Assembly: GCA_021820665.1 (NCBI GenBank)
Contig: JAKADK010000003.1
Coordinates: 22,269 to 74,887, forward strand
DNA: 52,619 nt
Origin: Actinomycetes bacterium
GTDB taxonomy: Bacteria > Actinomycetota > Acidimicrobiia > Acidimicrobiales > RAAP-2
Direction of reading: 5' to 3'
In this document: piece after piece, positions 21,083 to 28,777 of the stretch
Layout of the letters: each line of letters begins with the position of its first letter
Numbering within the stretch: the first letter of the stretch is position 1
The notes under the pieces: generated by a model
Seen by the model: only the letters and a program-made list of their open reading frames with translations
Databases searched by the model: none
Told to the model about the DNA's origin: nothing
Made by a program: the position numbers and the translations under genes

Positions 21083-22738
21083 ATGGAGCGAGTGGTGGAG
21101 ATCCGGTCCGGCCGGGTGGCCGGGGTCGAGCAGGGCGGGGTGTGCGCCTTCCTGGGGATCCCGTATGCGGCGGCGCCGGTCGGTCCCGGGCGGTGGTGCC
21201 CGCCGGCGGTGCCCGACCCGTGGGTGGGTGTCCGACCATGCTACGAGCCCGGCCCGATCGCGCCGCAGGCTCGGGTGGCCGGGGCGCTCGCCATGGCGGG
21301 CGAGCCCGACGAGCAATCGGAGGACTGCCTCACCCTCAACGTCTGGACCCCGGGGGTGGGCGGCGGGCGGCGTCCGGTCATGGTCTGGGTCCACGGTGGC
21401 GGGTTCACCGGCGGTTCGGGAGCGGGGAACCTCTACCGTGGTGCCGCCCTGGCGGGCGGGCACGACGTGGTGGTGGTCACGATCAACTACCGGCTCGGTG
21501 CCCTCGGGTTCCTGGCCCACCCGCTCTTGGGCGCGGCGTCGCGGGGACGGCCGTGGGCGGGAGGGCGTCCGTGGCGTGGGTTCGGGAACTGGGGGTTGGC
21601 CGACCAGGTCGCGGCGCTGGCCTGGGTGAAAGACAGCATCGGTGAGCTGGGGGGGGATCCCGGGAACGTCACGGTCTTCGGGGAGTCCGCCGGAGGGATG
21701 AGCATATCGGCGCTGCTCGGATCGGAGGATGCCCGTCCACTGCTGCACCGGGCGGTGGTGCAGAGCGGTCCGCCGTACACCCACGATGCCGAGGAGGGCG
21801 CCGGGGTCGCCCGTGAGCTGGCGGGGATCCTCGGTGTCGAGCTCTCCCGCATGGCGCTCGAGCGCGTCCCGGCCGGCGCGCTGGTCGACGCCACTGCCGA
21901 GCTGGCGGCCACCCGGCGCGCCCGGCTCGGGGGTGGCGTGTCCCTTCCATTCCTGCCGACCATCGACGGCGGGATGCTGGAACGGGCGCCGGAAGAGGAC
22001 GTGGCCCGTGGAGGTGCCCGGGACATCCCGCTCCTCATCGGGACCAACCGCGACGAGACGGCGTTCTTCGCCGCCGGTGACGCTGCCGTCCGGGCCATCG
22101 ACGAGGAAAGCCTGGCCCGGTGGGCGGCCCGCGTGGCTCCAGCCGACCCGGCGGGACTGGTCGCCGGGTACCGGGAGGTACGGGCGGAGCGAGGCGACCC
22201 AGTCACCCCTCTCGACCTGTGGGTGGCGATCTCGTCGGACGTCATGTTCCGACGGCCGTCCCTGCGGTTCGCCACTGCCCACCGGGAGTCGGTGGCCGGC
22301 GAGCGCGCAGAGGCATCGGGTGGTCGGGTCGGGATGAGCAGTGGGGCCGGGATTGGGACGTTCGCCTATCTCTTCACCGTGGCGTCGCCGGCCTTCGGAG
22401 GGGCGCTCGGGTCGTGCCATGCCCTGGAGATCCCGTTCGTCTTCGGGCTGGTCGGCGATCCGGTAGTCCATCGGTTCACCGGCGGTGGCGAGGAGGTCTC
22501 GCTCCTGTCGGGGCGGATGCAGGAGGCCTGGACGTCGTTTGCCCGCACGGGAGCTCCCCGGGTCGGCGCCGACCCAGGCTGGGTCGTATGGGATGGGGCC
22601 ACACGACCGACCATGGTGCTGGGTCCCTGGCCCCAGCGGCGGGGCGTGACGCACGTCGTGGACGGGCCGCGGCAAGAAGAGCTGGCCGTCCTCGACCGTA
22701 CGCTCGAGCCGGCGACGCCCCCTCCGGTCGGCGCCTGA
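21083..22738 (+). CDS. Type-B carboxylesterase
   Basis: A 551-residue alpha/beta hydrolase of the carboxylesterase B/PnbA group. The N-terminal FLGIPYAAAPVGPGRW and EDCLTLNVWTP are family signatures. The oxyanion loop is VWVHGGGFTGGSG, the nucleophile elbow is FGESAGGMS, an acidic residue lies in IGTNRDETAF, and the likely catalytic His is in GSCHALEIPFVF. No signal peptide is visible, so a cytoplasmic enzyme is expected; the substrate is unknown. GGGAGGAGGGA just before ATG 21083 fixes the start. The frame is open a further 390 bp upstream, antisense to the acyltransferase gene. Confidence 0.93.
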   Translation: MERVVEIRSGRVAGVEQGGVCAFLGIPYAAAPVGPGRWCPPAVPDPWVGVRPCYEPGPIAPQARVAGALAMAGEPDEQSEDCLTLNVWTPGVGGGRRPVMVWVHGGGFTGGSGAGNLYRGAALAGGHDVVVVTINYRLGALGFLAHPLLGAASRGRPWAGGRPWRGFGNWGLADQVAALAWVKDSIGELGGDPGNVTVFGESAGGMSISALLGSEDARPLLHRAVVQSGPPYTHDAEEGAGVARELAGILGVELSRMALERVPAGALVDATAELAATRRARLGGGVSLPFLPTIDGGMLERAPEEDVARGGARDIPLLIGTNRDETAFFAAGDAAVRAIDEESLARWAARVAPADPAGLVAGYREVRAERGDPVTPLDLWVAISSDVMFRRPSLRFATAHRESVAGERAEASGGRVGMSSGAGIGTFAYLFTVASPAFGGALGSCHALEIPFVFGLVGDPVVHRFTGGGEEVSLLSGRMQEAWTSFARTGAPRVGADPGWVVWDGATRPTMVLGPWPQRRGVTHVVDGPRQEELAVLDRTLEPATPPPVGA

Positions 22739-22849
22739 CGTCGCCGGTCAGTTGCCGTCTGGTGCCGCCTGCCGCCACGGGCTGCCCTGTGCCGCCTGCC
22801 GCCCGGTTTCGGCAATCTGGGTCCTGCGGTCCTCCCGGGTGGTCGAGGC

Positions 22850-23581
22850 TCAGGTCTGCGGCTTCCCCGGGTGGTCGACGTCCACCGGCGGCAGCGCCTT
22901 CACCTCGTCCTTCGAGATCGACAGGCGGATGCCGTCGGTTACGCCTACCACGGCGGCGATGGGGATGGCGACCTCCTTGCGCCCCCAGAGGTGACCCTCC
23001 TGGAGGAGCACGTGGGTGATCCGGTGGTCGCGACGGTCGACGACCAGTCCCTCCACGCGACCGATGGTCCCGTCGGAGGCGTGGACCTGGTCCCCGCGGC
23101 GCACCTCGATCTCGCCGGTCGGGACGCGGTCGCGCACGACCGGTTGCGTGGCGTTGCCGACGCCCATTCCCAGCGTTCCGGTGCCGAGCCCGGTCACGCC
23201 CATCCCGCCCATCCCGATGTCGCCCAGCCCGCCCATCCCGAGCCCGTAGTACGGCCAGGAAAGGGCTTCGCCTTCGTGGTAGTCGGCGACGACGGATCCT
23301 CCTGGTAGGAACTGTGTCTCCTCGGCCTCCTCGAGCGAGGAGAGCTCGTCAGTCGTGCACGTGAGCTGGAGATGCCCGCCGTCTGTCGGGCTGGCACCGT
23401 CTCCGGTGTCCACCAGGTCCACGGGCACCAGTCGTCCGAGGCCTGAGCGGTGCCCCGGTTCGACGACGAGATGGGTCACCGCCCGAGCGATCGGGTCGAC
23501 CACCACCCGGACCAGCGAGCCACAGCGACCGTCGCGGCACGCCACCTCCGCGCCGATGGTGAACGGGGTTGTCTTGTCCAT
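22850..23581 (-). CDS. PRC-barrel protein with Gly/Met-rich linker
   Basis: A 243-residue protein with two PRC-barrel-like halves. The N-terminal half reads FTIGAEVACRDGRCGSLVRV with THLVVEPGHRSGLGRLVPVD. The C-terminal half reads EVRRGDQVHASDGTIGRVEG with ITHVLLQEGHLWGRKEVAIP. Between them (about 125-155) is a flexible run rich in Gly and Met (MGGLGDIGMGGMGVTGLG). PRC barrels bind partner proteins or RNA in several stress-related proteins; the role here is unknown. ATG 23581 is preceded by GGAGAAAGG at good spacing, which is preferred over an in-frame start 30 bp further out. Confidence 0.88.
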   Translation of the reverse strand: MDKTTPFTIGAEVACRDGRCGSLVRVVVDPIARAVTHLVVEPGHRSGLGRLVPVDLVDTGDGASPTDGGHLQLTCTTDELSSLEEAEETQFLPGGSVVADYHEGEALSWPYYGLGMGGLGDIGMGGMGVTGLGTGTLGMGVGNATQPVVRDRVPTGEIEVRRGDQVHASDGTIGRVEGLVVDRRDHRITHVLLQEGHLWGRKEVAIPIAAVVGVTDGIRLSISKDEVKALPPVDVDHPGKPQT

Positions 23582-23656
23582 GGTGGTCCGGCCTTTCTCC
23601 TCTGGTCCCATCCCACCACAGGGGAGCGGGTGACGGAGGCCGGATCGCCCCGGTCT

Positions 23657-23676
23657 CCGGGTATCCCGGTACCCGG
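23657..23676. promoter_or_regulatory. Short hairpin upstream of the tRNA-like gene
   Basis: CCGGGTA (23657-23663) and TACCCGG (23670-23676) form a 7-bp stem with a 6-base loop. A TATGCT hexamer at 23682-23687 follows and could serve as a -10 for the tRNA about 55 bp downstream. Both readings are tentative. Confidence 0.25.
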
Positions 23677-23745
23677 TGGTTTATGCTCCGGGCTGCGGAG
23701 GGTCCGGACGGTCTCGGCCGAGATCCGGCTGTGCACTTCGCTCCG

Positions 23746-23819
23746 GGGGACGTAGCCCAACCGGCAGAGGCAGGGCGCTTAAACCGCCCACAGTGAGGGT
23801 TCGAATCCCTTCGTCCCCA
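23746..23819 (+). tRNA. tRNA-like gene, anticodon UAA, with short variable loop
   Basis: Acceptor stem GGGGACG/CGTCCCC, anticodon stem GGGCG/CGCCC (23773-23777 and 23785-23789), loop CTTAAAC, and T-arm GAGGG-TTCGAAT-CCCTT with one G-T pair. The discriminator is A, and AC (not CCA) follows. Anticodon TAA (23780-23782) would decode Leu UUA. Leucine tRNAs are class II with a long variable arm, yet this one has about five bases there. The D-stem also carries a mismatch. It may be an atypical functional tRNA or a variant carried by the integrated element. Its 3' half overlaps the end of the convergent recombinase gene. Confidence 0.7.
23779..23819. other. Probable attachment site: tRNA 3' half doubling as recombinase C-terminus
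   Basis: The last residues of the recombinase (GTKGFEPSLWAV) and its TAA stop are encoded by the antisense of the tRNA T-arm and anticodon loop. This is the arrangement left when an element integrates into a tRNA gene. I found no second copy of the tRNA 3' end within the window, so the other boundary is not located. Confidence 0.5.
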
Positions 23820-26331
23820 CTCGTGTTCCGTATTCGAACTCGGACACGTTGAAGACCCCTTCGAAGGGCGGCCGGTACTGCTCATGGGAGAGCCGGCCGC
23901 CTTTAACGTCCAGGCGTTCGAACACCGCGGCGTTGAACAGCTTGCGGGTGCGGTCGTTGGCCTTTCGGTAGGCGTCGCCGCAGCGGGTGGCAAGGGACGC
24001 GGCGAGGTCGAGGATCTCCCGCTGCTCGCCCAGGTTGGCGTCGAGGTCACCCAGGCGGTCCTTGGCAGTTTGGATGTCGGCGCCGATGCGCGCCTGCTCC
24101 GACTTGAGCGTCGTGACGTCGATGGCGCCGGCGTAGTAGGCATCGAGGAGCTTGCGCCGTTCTCCCTCGGCCTTGACGAGCTGGCCGGTGAGGAGCTCGC
24201 GCTGGGCGGCGTCGGATGCCTGGCGTTCTTTGATCTCCGCGGCCATCTCCTTGCGGAGCCGCTCGGCCCAGGACTCGGGGAGCTGGATGCGCCGGTAGAA
24301 GTCTTCGACTTGGGCCTCGAGGTCGCACGCGGCGACGTAGGGCTCCCGGCAGGTGCCAAGGGGATCGTTCTTCTGGCCGAGGCAGAAGAAGTACGTGTAG
24401 CGGCCCTTCGAGTGCTGGATGGACAGTCGCCTGCCGCACACCCCGCAGTGCAGGAGGCCCTTCAAGTAATGGGGGTGCCTGCGCTCACGCGTCCCTCTCG
24501 CGGCTCTGGCGGCGAGCAGCTCCTGGACGCGGCGGAAGGTCTCGGGTGACACGAGCGGCTCGTGGGTGCCGGGGTGCTGGACGCCGTTCCACTCGACGAT
24601 GCCGACGTAGACCGGGTTGGCGAGGATCTTGGCGAGGCCCTGCCAGGTGATGGGTGCGGCGGGCTTGCCCCGTTGGCCCCGGTTGGTGAGGCCCTGGTGG
24701 GCGAGCTCCCCGGCCAGGCGTTGCAGGGTCCACTCGCCGGTGACATAGCGATCGAAGGCGGCAGCGATGAGCGGTGCCCGCTCAGGGTCGGGGACGATCC
24801 GTGCGACCTCGCGGCCGCCGACCACTTCGCGCAAGTTGACGTAGCCGAGCGGGGCGCCGTCGGGGAAACCGCCCAGCTTCACCTTCTGGTTGAGGCCCTT
24901 CTTGATCTCGTTCGCCAGGTTGGCCGAGTAGAACTCGGCCATCAGCGCGTGGATGCCCTCGACCAACCGGCCGGAGGCGGTCTCCTCGACGTTCTCGGTG
25001 ACCGAGACCAGGGCCACGCCGTGACGACGGAACAGCGCCCGGATGGCCACGTGGTCCTCCATGTTCCGGGCCAGGCGGTCGATCTTGTGAACCACCACCG
25101 CGTCGACGTCACGGTCCTCGGCGATTCGGGCCAGCATCGCCTTCAGGGCCGGCCGATCGGCGCTGCGGGCCGACTCGCCCCGATCCACGTACTCGTCGGC
25201 CAGCAGCCACCCGGCGTCGCGGACGTGCCGGGCGCAGGCTTCGCGTTGGGCCGGGATGGAGAAGCCTTCTTCCCCTTCGCCCTTCTCGGCCTGTTCGCGG
25301 GTGGACACCCGCAGGTAGATCACACAGCGCACGGCATCACGCTCCTTCGGTTCCAATCCATCCATCAGGGCTCCATCGGCGCCCGATTGCAAGTCCCTGC
25401 CGTCAGCGTGGCCATCACCCGCCACGGGCCGGCTCGTCGGTTCGGGCAAGACGGGCACGATCCGCCAGCCGGGCAATCGACTCGGCCGGGCGCGGCCAGC
25501 CGGCCAGCCGCCCAGCCGCAGCCGGGTCCCCTCGGCGTCGAGGGGCGCCCACACGGCCGTCTCCGGCGCCTGGACTCCCGACCTGGTAGCAGTAGCCACC
25601 GCCAGCCCATTCTCGGCCAGTACCGCCCGGACCCCGCGCTCGCGACGCGGACCGGGGACGACGACCAGGAGCCAGAAGGCGATGCCCCAGGCCCGCTCCA
25701 GCCGGGCGTAGTCGTCGGCCTTCGCGCTGATCCGCCTGAGCGGCTCGGTGCCCCGGTCGTACTCCAGGCAGAAGATGACCGTGGCGTCCCCCTCTCGCCA
25801 CACCCCCACCCCATCGGGACGGACCACCTCGCCCAGGTGGGCCTTGCAGTAGCGCTCGCCCCACCAGGTGGACAGCTCCGCGTCGGGCCGGTGGCGTGCC
25901 GCGGCTACGAGACGGACGAAGAGGTCGTTGGCGCCGACGGTGTGGGCGAGGCGCTGGCTGGTGGCGATCGAGAGCGCCTGGTCGGTGCGCCAGCGCATCT
26001 TGGGCTCCCGGTCGGGGTCACGGTTCGCCATCACGGCCACCACGTAGGCGCCGAGCACGTCGAGCACGTAGTGGTACTCGCCGTCGCGGCCGCAGCGTTG
26101 TGGTCGGAAGCGCTCCACGAGACGCAGTTCGTGAAGGCGAGTCATCCGGTGCTGAGCGGTGTTCAGGTCACGGAAGAACATCACGTGGATCTGGCTCGTC
26201 GTGAGCACTCGATGCCAGCGAAGGAGTCGAAGGATCTGTCGATCACGATCGGTCAGCGACGACGCCACCTCCACGATCAGCCGATCCGTGATCCCGCGCC
26301 GCCGGCGAGAAGAAGTCCGCACCGCAGTCAT
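23779..26331 (-). CDS. Replication-relaxation domain fused in frame to a large serine recombinase
   Basis: A single 850-residue frame. Residues about 1-300 match the replication-relaxation family: a winged helix (SLTDRDRQILRLLRWHRVLT, FFRDLNTAQHRMTRLHELRL), EYHYVLDVLGAYVVA and the nuclease-like core VIFCLEYDRGTEPLRR. After a linker comes a large serine recombinase: catalytic VIYLRVSTREQ, VVVHKIDRLARN, and MAEFYSANLANEIKKGLNQK. The recombinase domain contains ITWQGLAKILANPVYVGI, the zinc ribbon HCGVCGRRLS...FFCLGQ, and a coiled coil near 700-770. Such enzymes integrate and excise phages or conjugative elements. The C-terminus lies in the tRNA gene. Recombinase alone could start at ATG 25365. 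ATG 26331 is preferred to TTG 26337; no strong ribosome site is seen. Confidence 0.88.
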   Translation of the reverse strand: MTAVRTSSRRRRGITDRLIVEVASSLTDRDRQILRLLRWHRVLTTSQIHVMFFRDLNTAQHRMTRLHELRLVERFRPQRCGRDGEYHYVLDVLGAYVVAVMANRDPDREPKMRWRTDQALSIATSQRLAHTVGANDLFVRLVAAARHRPDAELSTWWGERYCKAHLGEVVRPDGVGVWREGDATVIFCLEYDRGTEPLRRISAKADDYARLERAWGIAFWLLVVVPGPRRERGVRAVLAENGLAVATATRSGVQAPETAVWAPLDAEGTRLRLGGWPAGRARPSRLPGWRIVPVLPEPTSRPVAGDGHADGRDLQSGADGALMDGLEPKERDAVRCVIYLRVSTREQAEKGEGEEGFSIPAQREACARHVRDAGWLLADEYVDRGESARSADRPALKAMLARIAEDRDVDAVVVHKIDRLARNMEDHVAIRALFRRHGVALVSVTENVEETASGRLVEGIHALMAEFYSANLANEIKKGLNQKVKLGGFPDGAPLGYVNLREVVGGREVARIVPDPERAPLIAAAFDRYVTGEWTLQRLAGELAHQGLTNRGQRGKPAAPITWQGLAKILANPVYVGIVEWNGVQHPGTHEPLVSPETFRRVQELLAARAARGTRERRHPHYLKGLLHCGVCGRRLSIQHSKGRYTYFFCLGQKNDPLGTCREPYVAACDLEAQVEDFYRRIQLPESWAERLRKEMAAEIKERQASDAAQRELLTGQLVKAEGERRKLLDAYYAGAIDVTTLKSEQARIGADIQTAKDRLGDLDANLGEQREILDLAASLATRCGDAYRKANDRTRKLFNAAVFERLDVKGGRLSHEQYRPPFEGVFNVSEFEYGTRVGTKGFEPSLWAV
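25358..25380 (-). promoter_or_regulatory. Possible internal ribosome site and start for the recombinase alone
   Basis: On the minus strand GATGGAG precedes ATG 25365 with about 5 bases between. Translation from here gives MDGLEPKERDAVRCVIYLRV, a normal serine-recombinase N-terminus, and a 528-residue protein. This supports two products from one frame, or two adjacent genes that have lost the stop between them. Confidence 0.45.
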
Positions 26332-26935
26332 ACACAATCACCCATAGAGTCGGGGTTCACCACTGGCGGGGGTGCAGCGGCCCTGACCTGCGACGACGCG
26401 CACCCAGACCCGGTCCGCTCCAGAGTGGCGGGAGAAAGGACTACTGAACGGACCCCCGAATGGACCCCCTGAACGAGCCCTCGATTTCCCATCCGCAAAC
26501 CACCGGTGGCCGGACGGCGGCCGGCACCCAGCGGGTCGCACCGGGCGGCATGTACCTCAGCCGCCACCGAGAGCAGCGCCCGAGCCATTGGGCGCAAGAC
26601 CCCCGGTTCTGGCATGACCGCGAGGGCTCTTTGCCGGCTGCAACCCGAGGGCATTTCCCCCGGTTGCCGCACGTCGAGGGCGTGAGCACCCAGGCAACAG
26701 CTGGTCGACACCGAGCAGCATCCCTCTGCCCGGACCTCGCCCTCCCCGCCTTGCGGATGGTGGGGGTCCGGCTCCTGGGTCCCTTGCGGATGGTGGAGGT
26801 CTCCGTCGCTCCCCCCTTGCGAATGATGGAGGTGCCCGGCACTTCCCACTTGCGGATGCTGGGGGTGATCGGGACGGGCGCTGAGTTGGCGAGCCGCTGT
26901 TGACGTCGCTGCCCGCGATGCCGTGGGACGGCCTC
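26332..26935. other. Gene-free stretch upstream of the recombinase fusion
   Basis: All six frames are largely open, but codon patterns are irregular and I recognise no family. Its notable content is the four-copy repeat array at 26751-26866. The rest could carry the promoter of the minus-strand fusion gene or an origin-like region of the element. Confidence 0.5.
26751..26866. repeat. Four-copy, 33-bp-spaced direct repeat array (iteron-like)
   Basis: A 17-bp core, consensus TTGCGRATGVTGGRGGT, starts at 26751, 26783, 26817 and 26850. The 15-17 bp between cores are unrelated to each other. Spacings of 32, 34 and 33 bp are close to three helical turns, so the sites lie roughly on one face of the DNA. 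It lies between the two replication-relaxation genes. A protein-binding array (replication, partition or transfer site) is a reasonable inference. Confidence 0.75.
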
Positions 26936-27919
26936 TCATCGGCCACCATCCGTGGTCACGGCCAGGACCTCGGCCAGGCGGCGGGCATGGTCCCCGTCCA
27001 CCGGGTGCCAGACCGCCTCGACGACCAGCCCGGCCGGGCGGGGCTCGACCACGCCGACCGCCACCCGTCGGATTGCCACTTGCCGCGCGACGGGGTCGAG
27101 GTGGCGGGCGACCGGGGCGGCGGCAACCTGGTGGCACGCCGAGCACACGAGATCCGCCAGGTGTCCGGTGCGCGCCAGGACGAGCAGCACCGGACGAGAG
27201 GGCGTGGCCGGCAGCGTGGCCACGGCGCTGGCGAACCGGCCCAGGGCCGCCACCAAGCGCGCCGAGGGGACCCGTTCCACCCGGACCAGCACGAGAGCGC
27301 TGACCAGCTCGCCGCCGACGGTGACCCTCAGCTCAGCTTCGAGCGGCAGTGCCCGGACCGTGCCGGTGCGAGGATCACGCCAAGGGACCCCGGAGGGCAA
27401 CCGGCGCCAGCCTTCGAGGTGAAGTCCTGCCTCGAGGCCGCGGTCGCGGACCCCGAGCCACAGCTCGCTGAGCGCGGCGATGGCTCGCAGGCCGGCGGGG
27501 TCCTCGCCCCAAGGCTCGGGCGGCCCGACGCCCATGGCGGCGGCGCCGAAGGTGGTCAGCCAGCAATGGAAGGGGGCGGTGCCGAGGGGTACCTGCGGAC
27601 GGTGCCGGTTGAGGAGCCCCGCCCGGTCGAGGCGGGTGAGACGATGCTGGACGGTCCGCTCGGGCAGCCCGGTGAGACGGACAAGCTGGCCGGTGGTGAG
27701 CACCTGGTGCTCGCCCAACAGACCAAGCAGCCCCCGGTCGACGGGCCGGAGCCCCTGGGGCGGACCGGCTGCCGCAGAGAACCGAGGCAGGAGGGAAGAA
27801 CCGGGTGTCGACCAGGTGCCTGGACGCGACGAACCCGCTGGTGACAGGGAGTTTGGAAACATGGGCTGTGTGCCCACGACCGAGCAAGCGTGCCGAAAGG
27901 AGGGACATGAGACCTCCAT
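26936..27919 (-). CDS. Replication-relaxation-like winged-helix protein
   Basis: A 327-residue protein similar in plan to the N-terminal part of the recombinase fusion. A winged helix at about 60-115 (LRPVDRGLLGLLGEHQVLTT, LVRLTGLPERTVQHRLTRLD) is followed by a domain with FHCWLTTFGAAAMG, ALPLEAELRVTVGG and VSALVLVRVERVP. The first 55 residues are not conserved-looking; an internal start such as MFPNSL is possible. The replication-relaxation family was named from plasmid replication proteins and is common in actinobacterial mobile elements. It probably binds element DNA, perhaps the adjacent repeat array (inference). It is upstream of the recombinase fusion on the same strand. Confidence 0.7.
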   Translation of the reverse strand: MEVSCPSFRHACSVVGTQPMFPNSLSPAGSSRPGTWSTPGSSLLPRFSAAAGPPQGLRPVDRGLLGLLGEHQVLTTGQLVRLTGLPERTVQHRLTRLDRAGLLNRHRPQVPLGTAPFHCWLTTFGAAAMGVGPPEPWGEDPAGLRAIAALSELWLGVRDRGLEAGLHLEGWRRLPSGVPWRDPRTGTVRALPLEAELRVTVGGELVSALVLVRVERVPSARLVAALGRFASAVATLPATPSRPVLLVLARTGHLADLVCSACHQVAAAPVARHLDPVARQVAIRRVAVGVVEPRPAGLVVEAVWHPVDGDHARRLAEVLAVTTDGGR

Positions 27920-27985
27920 CCGTCCGTGAAGTCAAGGGGTTTCGAAGACTTTTTCTGATACCGCCGGAGGTGGGAGACTGGAGGC

Positions 27986-28708
27986 GTGGTCCGCATCGGC
28001 GTAGTCGGCGATTACCAACCGACGAACGAAACCCACCTCGCCACGACGGCGGCGGTCCAGCACGCGGCCGCCAACGCCAACGCGGAAGCCGAGATCACCT
28101 GGATTGGGACCGAGGAGCTCGACGCCGGCGACGGGCTGGCGGTCCTTCTCAGCTTCGACGCCCTGATCATCGCTCCGGGAAGCCCCTACCGGAGTCTGAA
28201 CGGCGCGCTCGCGGCGATCGAACACGCTCGAAGTCGGGGCGTACCATTGCTCGGGACCTGCGGTGGGTTCCAGCACGTCGTGTTGGAATACGCCCGCAAT
28301 GTGGTCGGGTTCCGGGACGCCCAACACGCCGAGTACGACCCGTACGCCTCGACGCTGTTCATCACGCCGCTTTCCTGCTCGCTGGCTGGCCAGACCATGA
28401 CCGTCCACCTGGTGGACAACACGATCGCGTCAAGGGCCTACGGGCGCACCACAGTGACGGAGCGCTACTACTGCAACTTCGGCCTCAATCCCGCCTACCT
28501 CGACACGATCGTCCAGGCCGGTCTCACCGTGAGCGGCACCGACTCCAACGACGAGCCCCGGATACTCGAACTGCCCTCCCACCCCTTCTTTGTGGCAACG
28601 CTGTTCGTACCCCAGACGTCGAGCACCCCAGCAGCACCCCACCCCCTCCTCGCCGCCTTGGTGGAAGCAGCAAGAGCTCGAGGCGCCACCAAGCCGCGGG
28701 CGGGGTGA
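27986..28708 (+). CDS. CTP-synthase C-terminal-like glutamine amidotransferase homologue
   Basis: A 240-residue stand-alone class-I amidotransferase fold resembling the C-terminal half of CTP synthase and the family named CTP synthase C-terminal region-related (seleno)protein. Landmarks are IGVVGDYQPTNETHLAT, FDALIIAPGSPYRSLNGALA, the nucleophile elbow LLGTCGGFQHVVLEYARN, ITPLSCSL, RYYCNFGLNPAY and SHPFFVATLFVPQTS. The Cys is present. The His and Glu expected in the closing FHPE motif are replaced by FVPQ, so the standard triad is incomplete. Glutaminase activity is therefore doubtful and the function unknown. GTG 27986 is taken because family similarity begins immediately. It is divergent from the replication-relaxation gene across 66 bp. 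Confidence 0.85.
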   Translation: MVRIGVVGDYQPTNETHLATTAAVQHAAANANAEAEITWIGTEELDAGDGLAVLLSFDALIIAPGSPYRSLNGALAAIEHARSRGVPLLGTCGGFQHVVLEYARNVVGFRDAQHAEYDPYASTLFITPLSCSLAGQTMTVHLVDNTIASRAYGRTTVTERYYCNFGLNPAYLDTIVQAGLTVSGTDSNDEPRILELPSHPFFVATLFVPQTSSTPAAPHPLLAALVEAARARGATKPRAG

Positions 28709-28752
28709 GCATCCTGCGGGGGTGAGGTCAGGTCGAGACGGGCAGCGGGTGA

Positions 28753-28772
28753 ATACCATCGATGGTATAGTT
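28753..28772 (+). promoter_or_regulatory. Operator/promoter of the first toxin-antitoxin pair
   Basis: ATACCATC-GATGGTAT (28753-28768) is a perfect 16-bp palindrome, the kind of site an HTH antitoxin binds. It overlaps TATAGT (28766-28771), a good -10 element, whose predicted start of transcription falls at about the toxin GTG (28778). The mRNA may thus be leaderless and autorepressed (inference). Confidence 0.7.
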
Positions 28773-28777
28773 CATCG

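Noticed and set aside
23746..23819. Ochre-suppressor tRNA (anticodon UUA)
   Set aside because: With a standard 7-base loop the anticodon is UAA, not UUA, so it would read Leu UUA codons.
26751..26866. CRISPR array
   Set aside because: Only four 17-bp cores with 15-17-bp gaps, cores imperfect, and no cas genes in the window.
26460..26903. A 147-residue plus-strand protein with LRMVEV-type repeats
   Set aside because: All frames are open across the repeat array, codon bias is weak, and the conserved unit is better described as a DNA repeat.
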